Shown: positions 15,251 to 24,111 of the stretch, in pieces | Numbering within the stretch: position 1 is the first letter of the stretch | How the letters are laid out: the number at the start of each line of letters is the position of its first letter | Virus record (IMG/VR): IMGVR_UViG_3300024346_000015 | Coordinates: 58,344 to 122,343 of that record | Length of the DNA: 64,000 bases | DNA from: a virus | Reading direction: 5' to 3' (one strand) | The notes under the pieces: generated by a model | Told to the model about the DNA's origin: nothing | Seen by the model: only the letters and a program-made list of their open reading frames with translations | Database searches by the model: none | Translations under genes and position numbers: made by a program

Positions 15251-15717
15251 TATAACTCCCAACTTATGGTAGGACGTTGATCGCCTTTACCGTTCCAATG
15301 TATTGAACACCCACATTCTTCAATGATGGGGATGATCGCCTTTAAATTCTTTACGCCTGTCTTGTCTCCGTTAAAACAGAATGAACTACTGTCTTGTTCT
15401 TCAGGTGAGTAGGTTTCCATAGTACCTTCACCTTCGTACTCGTAGTCTTCCTCATCTTCTTCTTCCATGTCTTCCCACATATCTTCGTTCTCACAGTCTT
15501 GCTCGTGATTGAAGAGAACCTTGGTCAGATCAACATCTACGTATTCTATCTCGTTACCGTCTTTGTCCTTAGTGATGAGATAACCTTTATCATCATACTT
15601 AGCGTCAAAGTAATCAGGTATGTCCATCCATGCACACGACTGACAACATAGATGTCCCCATCCAACGTACCAGCCTTCTTCGGTCAAACGTTTCTGTAAC
15701 TTTCTAAAACCATTCAT
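15250..15717 (-). CDS. Hypothetical protein with acidic insert
   Basis: Of three successive ATG codons the third (15717) is best spaced from GAGGA. The 155-residue protein begins MNGFRKLQKRLTEEGWYVGW, has a CCQSC cluster, and a long Glu/Asp-rich stretch at about residues 75-105. It may bind metal through its cysteines. I recall similar phage and bacterial proteins (DUF6891-like) but am not certain. Confidence 0.6.
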   Translation of the reverse strand: MNGFRKLQKRLTEEGWYVGWGHLCCQSCAWMDIPDYFDAKYDDKGYLITKDKDGNEIEYVDVDLTKVLFNHEQDCENEDMWEDMEEEDEEDYEYEGEGTMETYSPEEQDSSSFCFNGDKTGVKNLKAIIPIIEECGCSIHWNGKGDQRPTISWEL

Positions 15718-15743
15718 CATCATTCCTCATATTATAGGTGTCT

Positions 15744-15773
15744 ATTATAACACACTTTAGTCCCAAAGTCCAG
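15744..15773 (-). promoter_or_regulatory. Possible early promoter (CTGGAC-18-TATAAT)
   Basis: A perfect TATAAT lies 27 bases before the start at 15717, with a weak -35 18 bp upstream. It lacks the shared spacer seen in stronger promoters. Confidence 0.4.
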
Positions 15774-16164
15774 TATAATATTTACCAAATAACCGAAATC
15801 CGTTCTGAACACGTTTAGTTTTCTCTTCACTAAACTCCCACTCATCCATGTCATTGACCTTGGCGTCAAATGCGTATATCATTTCGGACATGATCCAATC
15901 CCATCGATCGTGTACTGCATCTTCGTGTTCACCCTGTAACTCAAAGGGTACATCCGATTTATCGGTAATTGGTGATCCGTGTTTGGTCTTCGTTAGTTGC
16001 AACAACATAGGGAGTATTATATGTGCGAGCGTAGAGTCCATACTCCAAGTGTCATAGTTATCGATCCGGATCTTTCTTTTCTGTTCCGGTGCATATCCGA
16101 ACCACTTATAAAGATATGTGTTGTACCATCTCCACTCAGGGTATTTACCTATAGATACTTTCAT
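15757..16164 (-). CDS. Conserved phage protein, unknown
   Basis: The 135-residue product opens MKVSIGKYPEWRWYNTYLYK and contains DNYDTWSMDSTLAHIILPML and EEKTKRVQNGFRLFGKYYTG. I recall this layout as common in large phages, but with no assigned function. The overlap of 4 bases with the upstream methyltransferase gene suggests coupled translation. Confidence 0.7.
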   Translation of the reverse strand: MKVSIGKYPEWRWYNTYLYKWFGYAPEQKRKIRIDNYDTWSMDSTLAHIILPMLLQLTKTKHGSPITDKSDVPFELQGEHEDAVHDRWDWIMSEMIYAFDAKVNDMDEWEFSEEKTKRVQNGFRLFGKYYTGLWD

Positions 16165-16730
16165 TTCCTTGTACTCACTACTACTCTACTGTTACCGTGG
16201 CCCGCGTTCACATTGAATGTGATAACTTCTTCGAAACCCAACCCCTCGATAATGTTCAGGAACTCACCTTTACTTATCTGTAACGGATCCATGTCAGATG
16301 ACGTGTTGTCTGATCCTACCATCAACTCAACACAAAGAATACCATCCTCAGTCAGTTGGTCTGTCCATGTCCGTAAACACTTTTCAGGATCGTAAGAATG
16401 ATCGAATGAGTTTGAGTATATCATGTTCCACTTACCAACCCACTCTTCCTTCACTTCATGAAAATCCCATTCGAACATATTGGAGATATCATTTGCGGTC
16501 GGAGATATATCAGTTCCAGCAACACACCCGTCAGGGTATTGATCGAGAAAGAATTGCAGTTCTCGACCGTTCCTTGCACCGTGACACAGAACACTATCGA
16601 CATCCGGATACATGAGTTGTATCTTCTTTACGGTAGATTCACTACACCAGACCGCATGTAACTTCTTTATATTTGCGTCTATCTGTAGTTGCTTATACTC
16701 TTCGTAGTTTTTATACTTCCATAGTTTCAT
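16161..16730 (-). CDS. SAM-dependent methyltransferase-like
   Basis: The start at 16730 (MKLWKYKNYEEYKQLQIDAN) forms an ATGA junction with the glycosyltransferase gene upstream. In the 189-residue product, VDSVLCHGARNGRELQFF is SAM motif I, CVAGTDISP the acidic motif II and WNMIYSNSFDHSYDPEKCLR the motif before catalysis. This is a Methyltransf_11-like arrangement. The target is probably a sugar, lipid or small metabolite given the neighbours. Confidence 0.65.
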   Translation of the reverse strand: MKLWKYKNYEEYKQLQIDANIKKLHAVWCSESTVKKIQLMYPDVDSVLCHGARNGRELQFFLDQYPDGCVAGTDISPTANDISNMFEWDFHEVKEEWVGKWNMIYSNSFDHSYDPEKCLRTWTDQLTEDGILCVELMVGSDNTSSDMDPLQISKGEFLNIIEGLGFEEVITFNVNAGHGNSRVVVSTRK

Positions 16731-17512
16731 ATCTGTGACATCAGTAGTTCGACATTCTCGCCCCGCTCGGGAAGTTTGTCTTTCAGGAAAAAGTGAATAA
16801 AGTGACATTCATCGATCTTTGTATTGGCGGTATAGAGACCGTTCCACACGTCACTCAAGTGTCTAGTCGGGATCTTGTATTTCTTCAAGAAGAAGTTTAG
16901 TAGGGTCTGGTCGGTACTCCACTTCCAAGAACCGATACCATCAACAAACTCTTTGAACTCCATACGGTTCAAGAACTGTTTGGCTGTCTGTCCTTTAAGG
17001 AATGGTTTGAATTTCTCAACGTTGATCACCATCAATCCCATGTTAAAGAACTCGAATCCTCGATCATTGGGTTTGAAGTCTGTCTTGTTAGAGTGTAACT
17101 GTGAGTACTGCATATGACTGTAGTTTCGGATCTTATCGACATACTGCGGAGTGATAGACATCTCACGTTCAGATACCGCAGCAAAGGCACAGTTGCAATC
17201 AAACTCATCTAGAATGTTGGGAGCAGTGTCACGGATATAGATGTCAGCGTCAATGATTATCAAACGGTCATACCCATCCATCATATCAAACGCATTCTCC
17301 TTCTCGTAGATAGGGAGATAACCACCGTGTTTCTTATATGAATCTTCACTACGATTGGTGAAGAATGGGTCGGGTGCGATCATTAGTTTGGGTGTAGTCT
17401 GAACAAAGTGATCAAACCCTAACCTCTCACAATAGTCATGAACACTGCGAATACAGTGTTGATATAACTTAGACGGTCTTCCCACCGAAACTTGATATAC
17501 TAGTGTCTTCAT
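16727..17512 (-). CDS. Glycosyltransferase, GT-A fold (GT8-like)
   Basis: The 261-residue protein contains YDRLIIIDADIYIRDTAPN, a DAD version of the DxD metal motif, then FEFFNMGLMVINVEKF, WSTDQTLLNFFLKK and a C-terminal HFIHFFLKDK, all typical of GT8-like enzymes. It is overlapped by 4 bases on both sides. Sugar specificity is not visible. Confidence 0.75.
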   Translation of the reverse strand: MKTLVYQVSVGRPSKLYQHCIRSVHDYCERLGFDHFVQTTPKLMIAPDPFFTNRSEDSYKKHGGYLPIYEKENAFDMMDGYDRLIIIDADIYIRDTAPNILDEFDCNCAFAAVSEREMSITPQYVDKIRNYSHMQYSQLHSNKTDFKPNDRGFEFFNMGLMVINVEKFKPFLKGQTAKQFLNRMEFKEFVDGIGSWKWSTDQTLLNFFLKKYKIPTRHLSDVWNGLYTANTKIDECHFIHFFLKDKLPERGENVELLMSQI

Positions 17513-18207
17513 TTTATTTTACCATCAGCCTTAAATAACGAAACGTGCTCTTTACCATGTTCTATTGTAGTACCTATATGTGCATGAACTATCTGTCTAC
17601 AATACTTTATATTCTTAACCTTACTTATCTTCGGTTGTCTAGGGTCTGACACATCATGCGAGATATCAGACAACAGATTCTCAAGGACACCGTCTACATT
17701 ATGTTTAACACCCGTTTTCCATATTGGTTGTTCGAGTATCCATTTTGCCATCGGACTTGTCATATACATTGCGGTACACGCCAGTTTTACAAGTCTACCT
17801 GTAGGTGCCACTTGGTGACCTAATAACGACCATTCCAAGTCCAGCAATAACAGTTTAGGTATGTAATGCAGGAGTTCAGTGTCATGTTCGCATACAATTC
17901 CACTCTCACCCGAATCAGCGATCATCTGGATCGCCTTTAAATAACTATAGAATATAGATCTCTCGGTCGGGGTGTGATCTCTATGTGGTACCTTAAAGTC
18001 CTTCTTATTGAACTTAATCCAGTTGTGCGGAGGCTTACCTTCCGTTGCCGGAGTTATCGCCTCAACACTCACCACCTCGTGATCGTGATCCCACCAAGTC
18101 GGTTCAGATAGTTCTCGATAATATTGAGAGATCTCATTATCACTGATAGATATCTGATATACTTTTACTCTATGTCCTGTAATCTTCAAGGTCAAATTCC
18201 GTACCAT
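17509..18207 (-). CDS. Glycosyltransferase family 25-like, divergent
   Basis: The 232-residue protein has RSIFYSYLKAIQMIADSGESGIVCEHDTELL, a GT25-type core with EHD, and later TAMYMTSPMAKWILEQ. Only one ATG is available, at 18207, which overlaps the radical SAM gene by 38 bases; an internal sigma70-like promoter (18236-18264) lies just upstream. Similarity to the other two GT25-like genes here is weak, so the call is less certain. Confidence 0.55.
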   Translation of the reverse strand: MVRNLTLKITGHRVKVYQISISDNEISQYYRELSEPTWWDHDHEVVSVEAITPATEGKPPHNWIKFNKKDFKVPHRDHTPTERSIFYSYLKAIQMIADSGESGIVCEHDTELLHYIPKLLLLDLEWSLLGHQVAPTGRLVKLACTAMYMTSPMAKWILEQPIWKTGVKHNVDGVLENLLSDISHDVSDPRQPKISKVKNIKYCRQIVHAHIGTTIEHGKEHVSLFKADGKIK

Positions 18208-19135
18208 GCATCTTCATTAAGTCACGTTCATGGTTAGTATACACTAAAACTTCGGGATCGTCAAGCAGAAAATCACATGTTTTACAATAATCTGGATAAT
18301 TCTTAGTTGTATGCATGTCACGTAGTTCTGTGTATTGAGGGCCATCCCAGATCTCTTGGATAGTATTCTCAGACGTATGACCCAGTACCGCCTCTTCGTC
18401 TTGACCCAGTACTTGACAACAAGGGGCAACCGCACCCGTCTTACCGTCCAGTCCACCGGCACGAATCACAACATCCGGAGAGAATGGTCGTCCACAAGTT
18501 TTGACCTCACCTTTACGTTCGTTCTGTTTGATGTCATATACACCAGACCAGTTGTGCATCTTCCAGATCTCGGTCTTCACCCCCAGATCATCTACCAACT
18601 CTTTATACGCATCTAGTTCATTGTCTAGGTTGTCGTTATCGGTAATCAGATGATAGGTTGCAACAGTACAATCTGATCCAGTCTTCTCGACATACTCTTG
18701 CATCTCTCGTATGTTCTTACAGATCAAATCGTAGTTACCACCTTGAGTGTTATACATCCACTCGTTGTACTTCTCTTTGTTGTATCCAATAAAAGAAAAA
18801 CGATAGAAGTCTAGTCCAGCGTCTACACAATCTTCCATGAACTTACCGTGCATACGGAAACCGTTAGAGAACATGAAACACTTAGCTCCATACTTCTTAA
18901 CGATCTTGATGTACTCAGGTAGTTGACGGTTCAGGGTAGGTTCACCCGATCCTTCTAGGTTTACAACACGCAATCCATGTTGGGCGCAATCACGAACATT
19001 GTCTTCAAACTCTAACAAGTTCATCTTACGTAGGAAACGTTTGTCACGTCCACCTGTACGCATATCCTGTGGACACATCGTACAAGAGTAGTTACACCCA
19101 CCATTAATCTCTATTACTGCTCTATCTATCTTCAC
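18170..19135 (-). CDS. Radical SAM enzyme with SPASM-type C-terminus
   Basis: The 321-residue protein has C14-x3-C18-x2-C21 in NGGCNYSCTMCPQDM, the cluster-binding motif of radical SAM enzymes, followed by NLEGSGEPTLN and MFSNGFRMHG. The C-terminal cysteines (KTCGRPF, APCCQVLG, YCKTCDFL) form a SPASM-like auxiliary cluster region. Such enzymes modify peptides or sugars through radical chemistry. It uses a GTG start with GGAG upstream, behind a late-promoter motif at 19160-19167. In this cluster it may tailor an unusual sugar. Confidence 0.9.
   Translation of the reverse strand: MKIDRAVIEINGGCNYSCTMCPQDMRTGGRDKRFLRKMNLLEFEDNVRDCAQHGLRVVNLEGSGEPTLNRQLPEYIKIVKKYGAKCFMFSNGFRMHGKFMEDCVDAGLDFYRFSFIGYNKEKYNEWMYNTQGGNYDLICKNIREMQEYVEKTGSDCTVATYHLITDNDNLDNELDAYKELVDDLGVKTEIWKMHNWSGVYDIKQNERKGEVKTCGRPFSPDVVIRAGGLDGKTGAVAPCCQVLGQDEEAVLGHTSENTIQEIWDGPQYTELRDMHTTKNYPDYCKTCDFLLDDPEVLVYTNHERDLMKMHGTEFDLEDYRT
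18236..18264 (-). promoter_or_regulatory. Possible internal promoter (TTGACG-17-TATACT)
   Basis: A near-consensus sigma70-like pair within the radical SAM gene, well placed for the glycosyltransferase start at 18207. It lies in coding sequence, so chance is not excluded. Confidence 0.4.
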
Positions 19136-19159
19136 TCTTTTTCTCCAATATGGGGAATA

Positions 19160-19167
19160 TATTTATA
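19160..19167 (-). promoter_or_regulatory. Late promoter motif TATAAATA
   Basis: A perfect late element 25 bases before the GTG start of the radical SAM gene, in one of the few gaps of the glycan cluster. Confidence 0.7.
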
Positions 19168-19168
19168 G

Positions 19169-19786
19169 TTACTTTATCTCAAATATCCAACTGGTATCCA
19201 TGAATACCTTATCGGGTTCCCCTAACATTGCATGTACTGCCTCGACCACTTCCGGCCATCCTTGTGGATCATAGTCGTGACCAGCAATGAACCCACCCTT
19301 TTTTAGTTTGGGTAAGTACAGTTGAATATCTAAACATACGGAATCGTAAGTGTGGTCTGCGTCTATATAGATGAAGTCAAAGAACTCGTCTTCGAACAAC
19401 TCTACCGCAGATTTGGATTTCCCACGAATGACATGGAATTTTTGATGACAGTAGTCAGGTACACTCGGCCCATACATTCTAGTATTGTAATTAAACTCAT
19501 CACGAATGTCTTTCCAAGTTAACTCTACGTCATCGTTTCTAACTTTATACTCATCGTCAGGGCCTGCCCAAGGATCTACTGCATAGAATCCAGATGTCCA
19601 CAATCCACTTGCAAGAAACATTTGAGTAGACTCACCCATGAATGACCCGATCTCGATACCTTTATACTCTTTTTTGTTAGGTCGGTTCTCGTGATAATAG
19701 GATATCAATTGAGTTAACCCCAAGTACTGGTGATTGACTTTAGGGTTTATCCATTCTGGCGGTGGTCTATATCTCATGTATCCCAT
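19169..19786 (-). CDS. Class I methyltransferase, Methyltransf_24-like
   Basis: In the 205-residue protein YKGIEIGSFMGESTQMFLAS is SAM motif I, GFYAVDPWAG the acidic motif, and FFDFIYIDADHTYDSVCLDI with KKGGFIAGHDYD is the hallmark of Methyltransf_24 enzymes acting on sugars or antibiotics. It lies between the radical SAM gene and a GT-B-like gene, consistent with O-methylation of a glycan. Confidence 0.8.
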   Translation of the reverse strand: MGYMRYRPPPEWINPKVNHQYLGLTQLISYYHENRPNKKEYKGIEIGSFMGESTQMFLASGLWTSGFYAVDPWAGPDDEYKVRNDDVELTWKDIRDEFNYNTRMYGPSVPDYCHQKFHVIRGKSKSAVELFEDEFFDFIYIDADHTYDSVCLDIQLYLPKLKKGGFIAGHDYDPQGWPEVVEAVHAMLGEPDKVFMDTSWIFEIK

Positions 19787-19792
19787 AACACT

Positions 19793-20653
19793 TTACTCTT
19801 TTTTAATTAATCTCAATATTCTCTTTCTGTATGATATGGTCTTCTTCTTGGTGTGACCTAACATCAATTTGACATCCTTTACCCAAAACCATATATTCGT
19901 TTTTGCCTTTCCGGAAGCTGAAGCACGTACAGCATTCGGTGTGTGATATTTCGTAATTCCTTCATCACTAGATACTATCATAGGAATACACGCATTCCTC
20001 GCTATGTAATGCCACATACCATCGTAACATAACACCATACGACTAGTATTGATATGAAACATCGCTTCTCTAACCGGAGTTCTGTAGGTCAATTCTACTA
20101 CATGTAATCCGGCTTGGCGGAGAAGCCCTAGTATAACATCCCAGTCATCATTTGTCAAGAGCCTTTTCCATAATCTTGGAATTTCTGCATTATGCAGTGG
20201 TCTCCATATAACAACCTTCATTCGATTGTAATAAAGTGGCGCATTAACACCGGATATATCGTTTCGGAATAACCAGTCGTTATCCGGTGCCTTACCACCA
20301 GACTTTTTAGGCCCATCGTGTACGTGACCGTCCTCAAACCAGAATCTATTCTTCTCTTTCAGGTTCTTCTGATCTTCGTCATTATAGAAGTATCGAGTAC
20401 CTTCACGTTGATCGAACAGGTGAGTAACTCTTACTCGATCCTTGTCCATATACAGATTGTGAATATACTCCAGTCTTTCTATAATGGTCTCTTCTTCTTC
20501 AAAATGGTGTAGATGGTCAGGCCCGTGTGGCCAATGAAACTCAAGGTTTATAATCAGGTCGTTCTTCTGAGCGTGTAGGTGACACGAATTCAACGCCCAC
20601 ATAAAGTCACCTACGCCAGGTGTACCACGCCAAGTTGCCTTGATCTCTTTCAT
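19793..20653 (-). CDS. Putative GT-B-like protein, unknown
   Basis: The 286-residue protein opens MKEIKATWRGTPGVGDFMWA, with a Gly-rich loop like that of GT9-type GT-B enzymes, and later has MFHINTSRMVLCYDGMWHYI and ACIPMIVSSDEGITKYHTPN, resembling their donor-binding region. Basic residues dominate the C-terminus. Family assignment is tentative. A consensus-like promoter occurs within its coding sequence. Confidence 0.5.
   Translation of the reverse strand: MKEIKATWRGTPGVGDFMWALNSCHLHAQKNDLIINLEFHWPHGPDHLHHFEEEETIIERLEYIHNLYMDKDRVRVTHLFDQREGTRYFYNDEDQKNLKEKNRFWFEDGHVHDGPKKSGGKAPDNDWLFRNDISGVNAPLYYNRMKVVIWRPLHNAEIPRLWKRLLTNDDWDVILGLLRQAGLHVVELTYRTPVREAMFHINTSRMVLCYDGMWHYIARNACIPMIVSSDEGITKYHTPNAVRASASGKAKTNIWFWVKDVKLMLGHTKKKTISYRKRILRLIKKE
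20130..20158 (-). promoter_or_regulatory. Possible internal promoter (TTGACA-17-TATACT)
   Basis: A near-perfect sigma70-like pair within the GT-B-like gene, about 340 bases before the methyltransferase start. Expression from it is unproven. Confidence 0.35.
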
Positions 20654-20998
20654 CTACTTTCGCTTAGCTAATGCTTCTTTACCATAGAACGCGGCAACGA
20701 TTGCAGCGACAGATACAAAGTATGTCGGTGCCATATCACCCAGAGTCTTACCCGCATTATCTAATCCTACAATCTCACAGAACACAACCAGAGACGGATA
20801 CAACAACATACCGAACAAGGCAAACCATGCCATGTTACGTTGTGCATCACGCATTGCATCCGCATCTTCGAGTTCTTTGCGTTTAAACTCCAGATGCATT
20901 AATAGTTCCTTTTCGGAAACATGACCGTCACCGTTGACATCTGCACCGGCAAGGGTACCATCACTATCGACAGTTATACTTCTCTTATCTTCTGACAT
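20654..20998 (-). CDS. EF-hand membrane protein
   Basis: The 114-residue protein has one EF-hand-type calcium loop, DVNGDGHVSEKE at about 19-30, a short coiled-coil stretch and two hydrophobic segments near residues 52-75 and 90-105. It probably sits in the inner membrane with the calcium loop in the cytoplasm or periplasm. I recall similar small proteins in marine T4-like phages, of unknown role. Confidence 0.65.
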   Translation of the reverse strand: MSEDKRSITVDSDGTLAGADVNGDGHVSEKELLMHLEFKRKELEDADAMRDAQRNMAWFALFGMLLYPSLVVFCEIVGLDNAGKTLGDMAPTYFVSVAAIVAAFYGKEALAKRK

Positions 20999-20999
20999 C

Positions 21000-22472
21000 T
21001 TAAAATACCTTTACTTTATATTTCTGTTCCCATAACCTAGCGTCATGTTCGTTGTTGACCATAGGTCTTCCCCGTATGTTCAATGATGTATTTAGTAACA
21101 TAGGAACTCCGGTTCTTTCATAGTACTCTTCGATAACCTTTCTGAACACTGACTGACAATCTTTCTTTACGACTTGTACTCGTGCAGTACCGTCTACGTG
21201 TGTGACAGACTTGTAGTCATGTTTTGCGGTAGACGTGTATTGCATGTACTCGTTCATAGGGCCATCAAAGTACTCCTCTGCATACTCCTCTAGGATAGCA
21301 GGGGCGAATGGACGGTACTTCTGTCTGCGTTTGATAGTGTTGACTGTGTCCTTTACGTCATATCTCACGTCTGCAATCAGAGACCGATTACCTAACGCAC
21401 GTGGGCCAAACTCTGCCCTACCGTTCGCCAGACCGCATACTTTCTTGTCTAAGAGGTGATCGACTACTTCCGTAGGGTTTATGTCTCTTTCTATATTGTA
21501 ACCAAGATATGGTGTCCATACCAACTGATCTTTTCCGGTTGCTTGACTCCACGCATGGGCCGCACATCCTAACGATGATCCCGCATCTGTAGGAGATACC
21601 GCAATGTGAACATCATCGAATAGTTCTGGTAGTCTTGAATTGATAACAACATTCTGAGCGCAACCACCAGAGTAAACAAGTTTGTTACCGTACTGACGTG
21701 CCTTCGTCATGATTTCCATAATCGCCCACTCTGCAAACTTCTGTACAGTCATTGCAAAGTCACGGTGTTCCATACCACCGTTTAGTCTCTTCTCCATGAT
21801 CTTCCACATTCGAGCTCTCTCGATCTCAGACAGTGAGGTTCGTTCTGCATTAATAACGTTACCCATGGCGATGTCGGCATTGACATCAGGTTGTTCTTGA
21901 TACCAGTCCTTCAGGTCATAGAATAACTGTTCGTTCGGAACGCCATAAGAACTTAGTCCCATAACAACATACTCGTCCTCAAGTGGACGCAAACCCAACA
22001 GTTTTGTGGCGGCCGTGTAGACTAATCCTACGGACTTAGGATATGTTTGTTCATACACTAGATTGAAGTTACTGTCTAGGATGACAGTTGTTTGATGTTC
22101 CCCCACGCCATCGATCGATACCATAACTGTAGAGTCACGGTCTTTCCAAGGTCGTGTATAAAATGCACCAGCACAATGAGAAACGTGGTGAGACGTGAAT
22201 GTGTCTGGCTCAGGGAAGTAGTGTTCTGATTTGACTTTTAATAGTGCGTCAGTGAAGGGTCGCCTTATTTCATTCTTTAAGTCGGTGTCTTCATAAAAGG
22301 ATATGTGGTCGGACTTTTTGTGATAATCCCACAAGGACTGTGGGATCCACGCTGTATTTTTATTTTGATCAAAACGTTCGGCATGGGACGCAAATTCAAT
22401 CGTCCCATCCTCGTTTATTATTGATAATCCGGCATCATGATAGTTTTGCGAGTATCCGGTATAACGGGTCAT
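21000..22472 (-). CDS. Carbamoyltransferase, NodU/CmcH-type
   Basis: The 490-residue protein opens GYSQNYHDAGLSIINEDG and includes FTSHHVSHCAGAFYTRPW (histidine-rich motif of the N-terminal domain), MVSIDGVGEH, VYSGGCAQNVVINSRL and FGPRALGNRSLIADVR, all conserved in O-carbamoyltransferases that use carbamoyl phosphate and ATP. It is somewhat shorter than typical bacterial members. It would put a carbamoyl group on a sugar or other hydroxyl, consistent with the neighbouring methyl- and glycosyltransferases. Overlaps the HAD gene by one base. Confidence 0.9.
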   Translation of the reverse strand: MTRYTGYSQNYHDAGLSIINEDGTIEFASHAERFDQNKNTAWIPQSLWDYHKKSDHISFYEDTDLKNEIRRPFTDALLKVKSEHYFPEPDTFTSHHVSHCAGAFYTRPWKDRDSTVMVSIDGVGEHQTTVILDSNFNLVYEQTYPKSVGLVYTAATKLLGLRPLEDEYVVMGLSSYGVPNEQLFYDLKDWYQEQPDVNADIAMGNVINAERTSLSEIERARMWKIMEKRLNGGMEHRDFAMTVQKFAEWAIMEIMTKARQYGNKLVYSGGCAQNVVINSRLPELFDDVHIAVSPTDAGSSLGCAAHAWSQATGKDQLVWTPYLGYNIERDINPTEVVDHLLDKKVCGLANGRAEFGPRALGNRSLIADVRYDVKDTVNTIKRRQKYRPFAPAILEEYAEEYFDGPMNEYMQYTSTAKHDYKSVTHVDGTARVQVVKKDCQSVFRKVIEEYYERTGVPMLLNTSLNIRGRPMVNNEHDARLWEQKYKVKVF

Positions 22473-23053
22473 TACCCCTCCAAGTATTCGTAGACCTCCT
22501 TCCAGTTCTTCATTAGAGGGAAATCAGTGTTATCCATGTTGTAAGCATGTTCTATTAGTATACTATCTAGACCTAACTTATCACCGACTTCTGCATTCTC
22601 AACCTTGTCCTCGATCCAAGTCAAACCACTGTCAGCATAGGGGATCAAAGCATCGTCCTTGTCAGCACCAGTGTCCAGACATACAACCTTCGCAAAGGCA
22701 GTCTCACCGAACAACTTCTTTAGGTTCTCTTCACGCAGACGGGCCGCATGTGGGTCAAGACTCAGACTAGTAATCGCATGGAACACATAACCGTGTTCTT
22801 CGTGTAACTTACGTACATAGTGAATCGCGTCACGTAGTGGCGGAAGGAACCCAATCGCCGCACTCTCGTTGAAGTGACGAACCATCTTCTTACTCTCGGC
22901 TCGTTCCATATCAAATATCTTATCTACATTGTAGACATCAGGGTCTTTTACGTTGTAACCCTTTTGTTCCATCCAGACCTTGAACGCATATCCCCAGTTC
23001 AGGAGAACACCGTCAACATCGGTCAGAATAACTTTTTCGTAATCTTTGTGCAT
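22472..23053 (-). CDS. HAD-superfamily phosphatase-like protein
   Basis: The start at 23053 (MHKDYEKVILTDVDGVLLNW) follows an early promoter and a GAGAGGAAAG ribosome site, giving 193 residues. DVDG at 12-15 is the HAD motif I, HAITSL motif II and GLTWIEDKVENAEVG motif IV-like. HAD proteins often dephosphorylate sugars or nucleotides. Expression from its own early promoter sets it apart from the glycan genes. Confidence 0.75.
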   Translation of the reverse strand: MHKDYEKVILTDVDGVLLNWGYAFKVWMEQKGYNVKDPDVYNVDKIFDMERAESKKMVRHFNESAAIGFLPPLRDAIHYVRKLHEEHGYVFHAITSLSLDPHAARLREENLKKLFGETAFAKVVCLDTGADKDDALIPYADSGLTWIEDKVENAEVGDKLGLDSILIEHAYNMDNTDFPLMKNWKEVYEYLEG

Positions 23054-23083
23054 CTTTCCTCTCTTTCTCTCAGTTAGGTACCC

Positions 23084-23112
23084 ATTATATGACATTGGGC
23101 ATCTTTTGTCAA
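23084..23112 (-). promoter_or_regulatory. Early promoter (TTGACA-17-TATAAT)
   Basis: Perfect consensus hexamers with 17-bp spacing, overlapping the end of the upstream glycosyltransferase gene, followed by a TGAGAGA leader. Drives the HAD and carbamoyltransferase genes. Confidence 0.85.
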
Positions 23113-23115
23113 GCG

Positions 23116-24111
23116 TTAAATCATGTTTTCTGTACCATGTCTGGTAACTTTTTTGTGGACAACCATAGGTTCTGGTGGCGTGAGTTCTATCCAATTCATC
23201 TTACGAGAGTAGTCACTTATGTACTTGGTCACTAGTGCGAACTCTTGTTGTAGAGCCCACTGCAACATCCACCGTTTCTCTCTGATACCATTGAAGTGTG
23301 GAAACTTGATTTCATAACAATCAGACGGGGGTGGATTCACCCAAGGTTCAACATATAACGGATTGTCCATCCAGAGTGGACTTATCGTCTCATAGTTAAA
23401 CCCCAGATTAGTTACGTTCACACTGACATATGCGTCATCATAGTATAGACAGTTTACTCTTTGTTGCGGGTCAGTGTTACAGACACCATCTTCATATAAC
23501 CAGTCCTTCCAATCACTGAACTCTTCTCTGGCACGTATTCTACCCTCTCTACTGAATACCATCATACCACCTTGCATATGCATGTATTTCGAGGTAGTGT
23601 AGGCACCACGTATGCCCGCAACTGAACCGATCATCTTAAAACCAGATCGTTCTATCTTGTCTCTATAGATGTTACTTACTCGTTCATCCGCATCCCATGG
23701 CGCACATTGATAGTGTCGCATTCTATAGTCAGCTTCATTGACACCATAGACATCCGCATCAGATGCCTCGAATATGTTCTCTTTGGTGTTTGCAACTACG
23801 TCTAGATCAAAGACCGCAATCTTATCATACTTGTCGTACTCAGGGTCGTAGATTATCTCTAACCACTCAAAGTAGACAGACGCAGAATGACGATGTCCGC
23901 CTATGGTCATAGACTCCGGACTATTGTCAAACTCATATTCTGCACCAATGGACTTGGCGTAATTACGGAAGGATTCTGTCGATACGAGAATCATATCGTG
24001 GTAGAGGTCGTTCACCGATTCGACATCAGGGCCATACTCAGATGAACTTGCTTCGGGTTGGACTTTAGAGGTTCGGGACTTATCCACAAACCTCTGATAG
24101 ACAAGGTTCAT
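23116..24111 (-). CDS. Glycosyltransferase-like protein, DLD motif (paralogue 1)
   Basis: The 331-residue protein contains YDKIAVFDLDVVANTKENIF with DLD as the likely DxD motif, then DADVYGVNEADYRMRHYQ and MHMQGGMMVFSREGRIRARE, the GT8-like donor and acceptor regions. It is clearly paralogous to the next gene upstream (shared 'F.LD.V.NTKENIFE.SDA.VYGV'). The two genes abut by a single base. Confidence 0.7.
   Translation of the reverse strand: MNLVYQRFVDKSRTSKVQPEASSSEYGPDVESVNDLYHDMILVSTESFRNYAKSIGAEYEFDNSPESMTIGGHRHSASVYFEWLEIIYDPEYDKYDKIAVFDLDVVANTKENIFEASDADVYGVNEADYRMRHYQCAPWDADERVSNIYRDKIERSGFKMIGSVAGIRGAYTTSKYMHMQGGMMVFSREGRIRAREEFSDWKDWLYEDGVCNTDPQQRVNCLYYDDAYVSVNVTNLGFNYETISPLWMDNPLYVEPWVNPPPSDCYEIKFPHFNGIREKRWMLQWALQQEFALVTKYISDYSRKMNWIELTPPEPMVVHKKVTRHGTENMI

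Noticed and set aside
23054-23194. N-terminal extension of the HAD gene
   Set aside because: It would cross the early promoter at 23084-23112 and the end of the upstream gene; the ATG at 23053 has a clear ribosome site.
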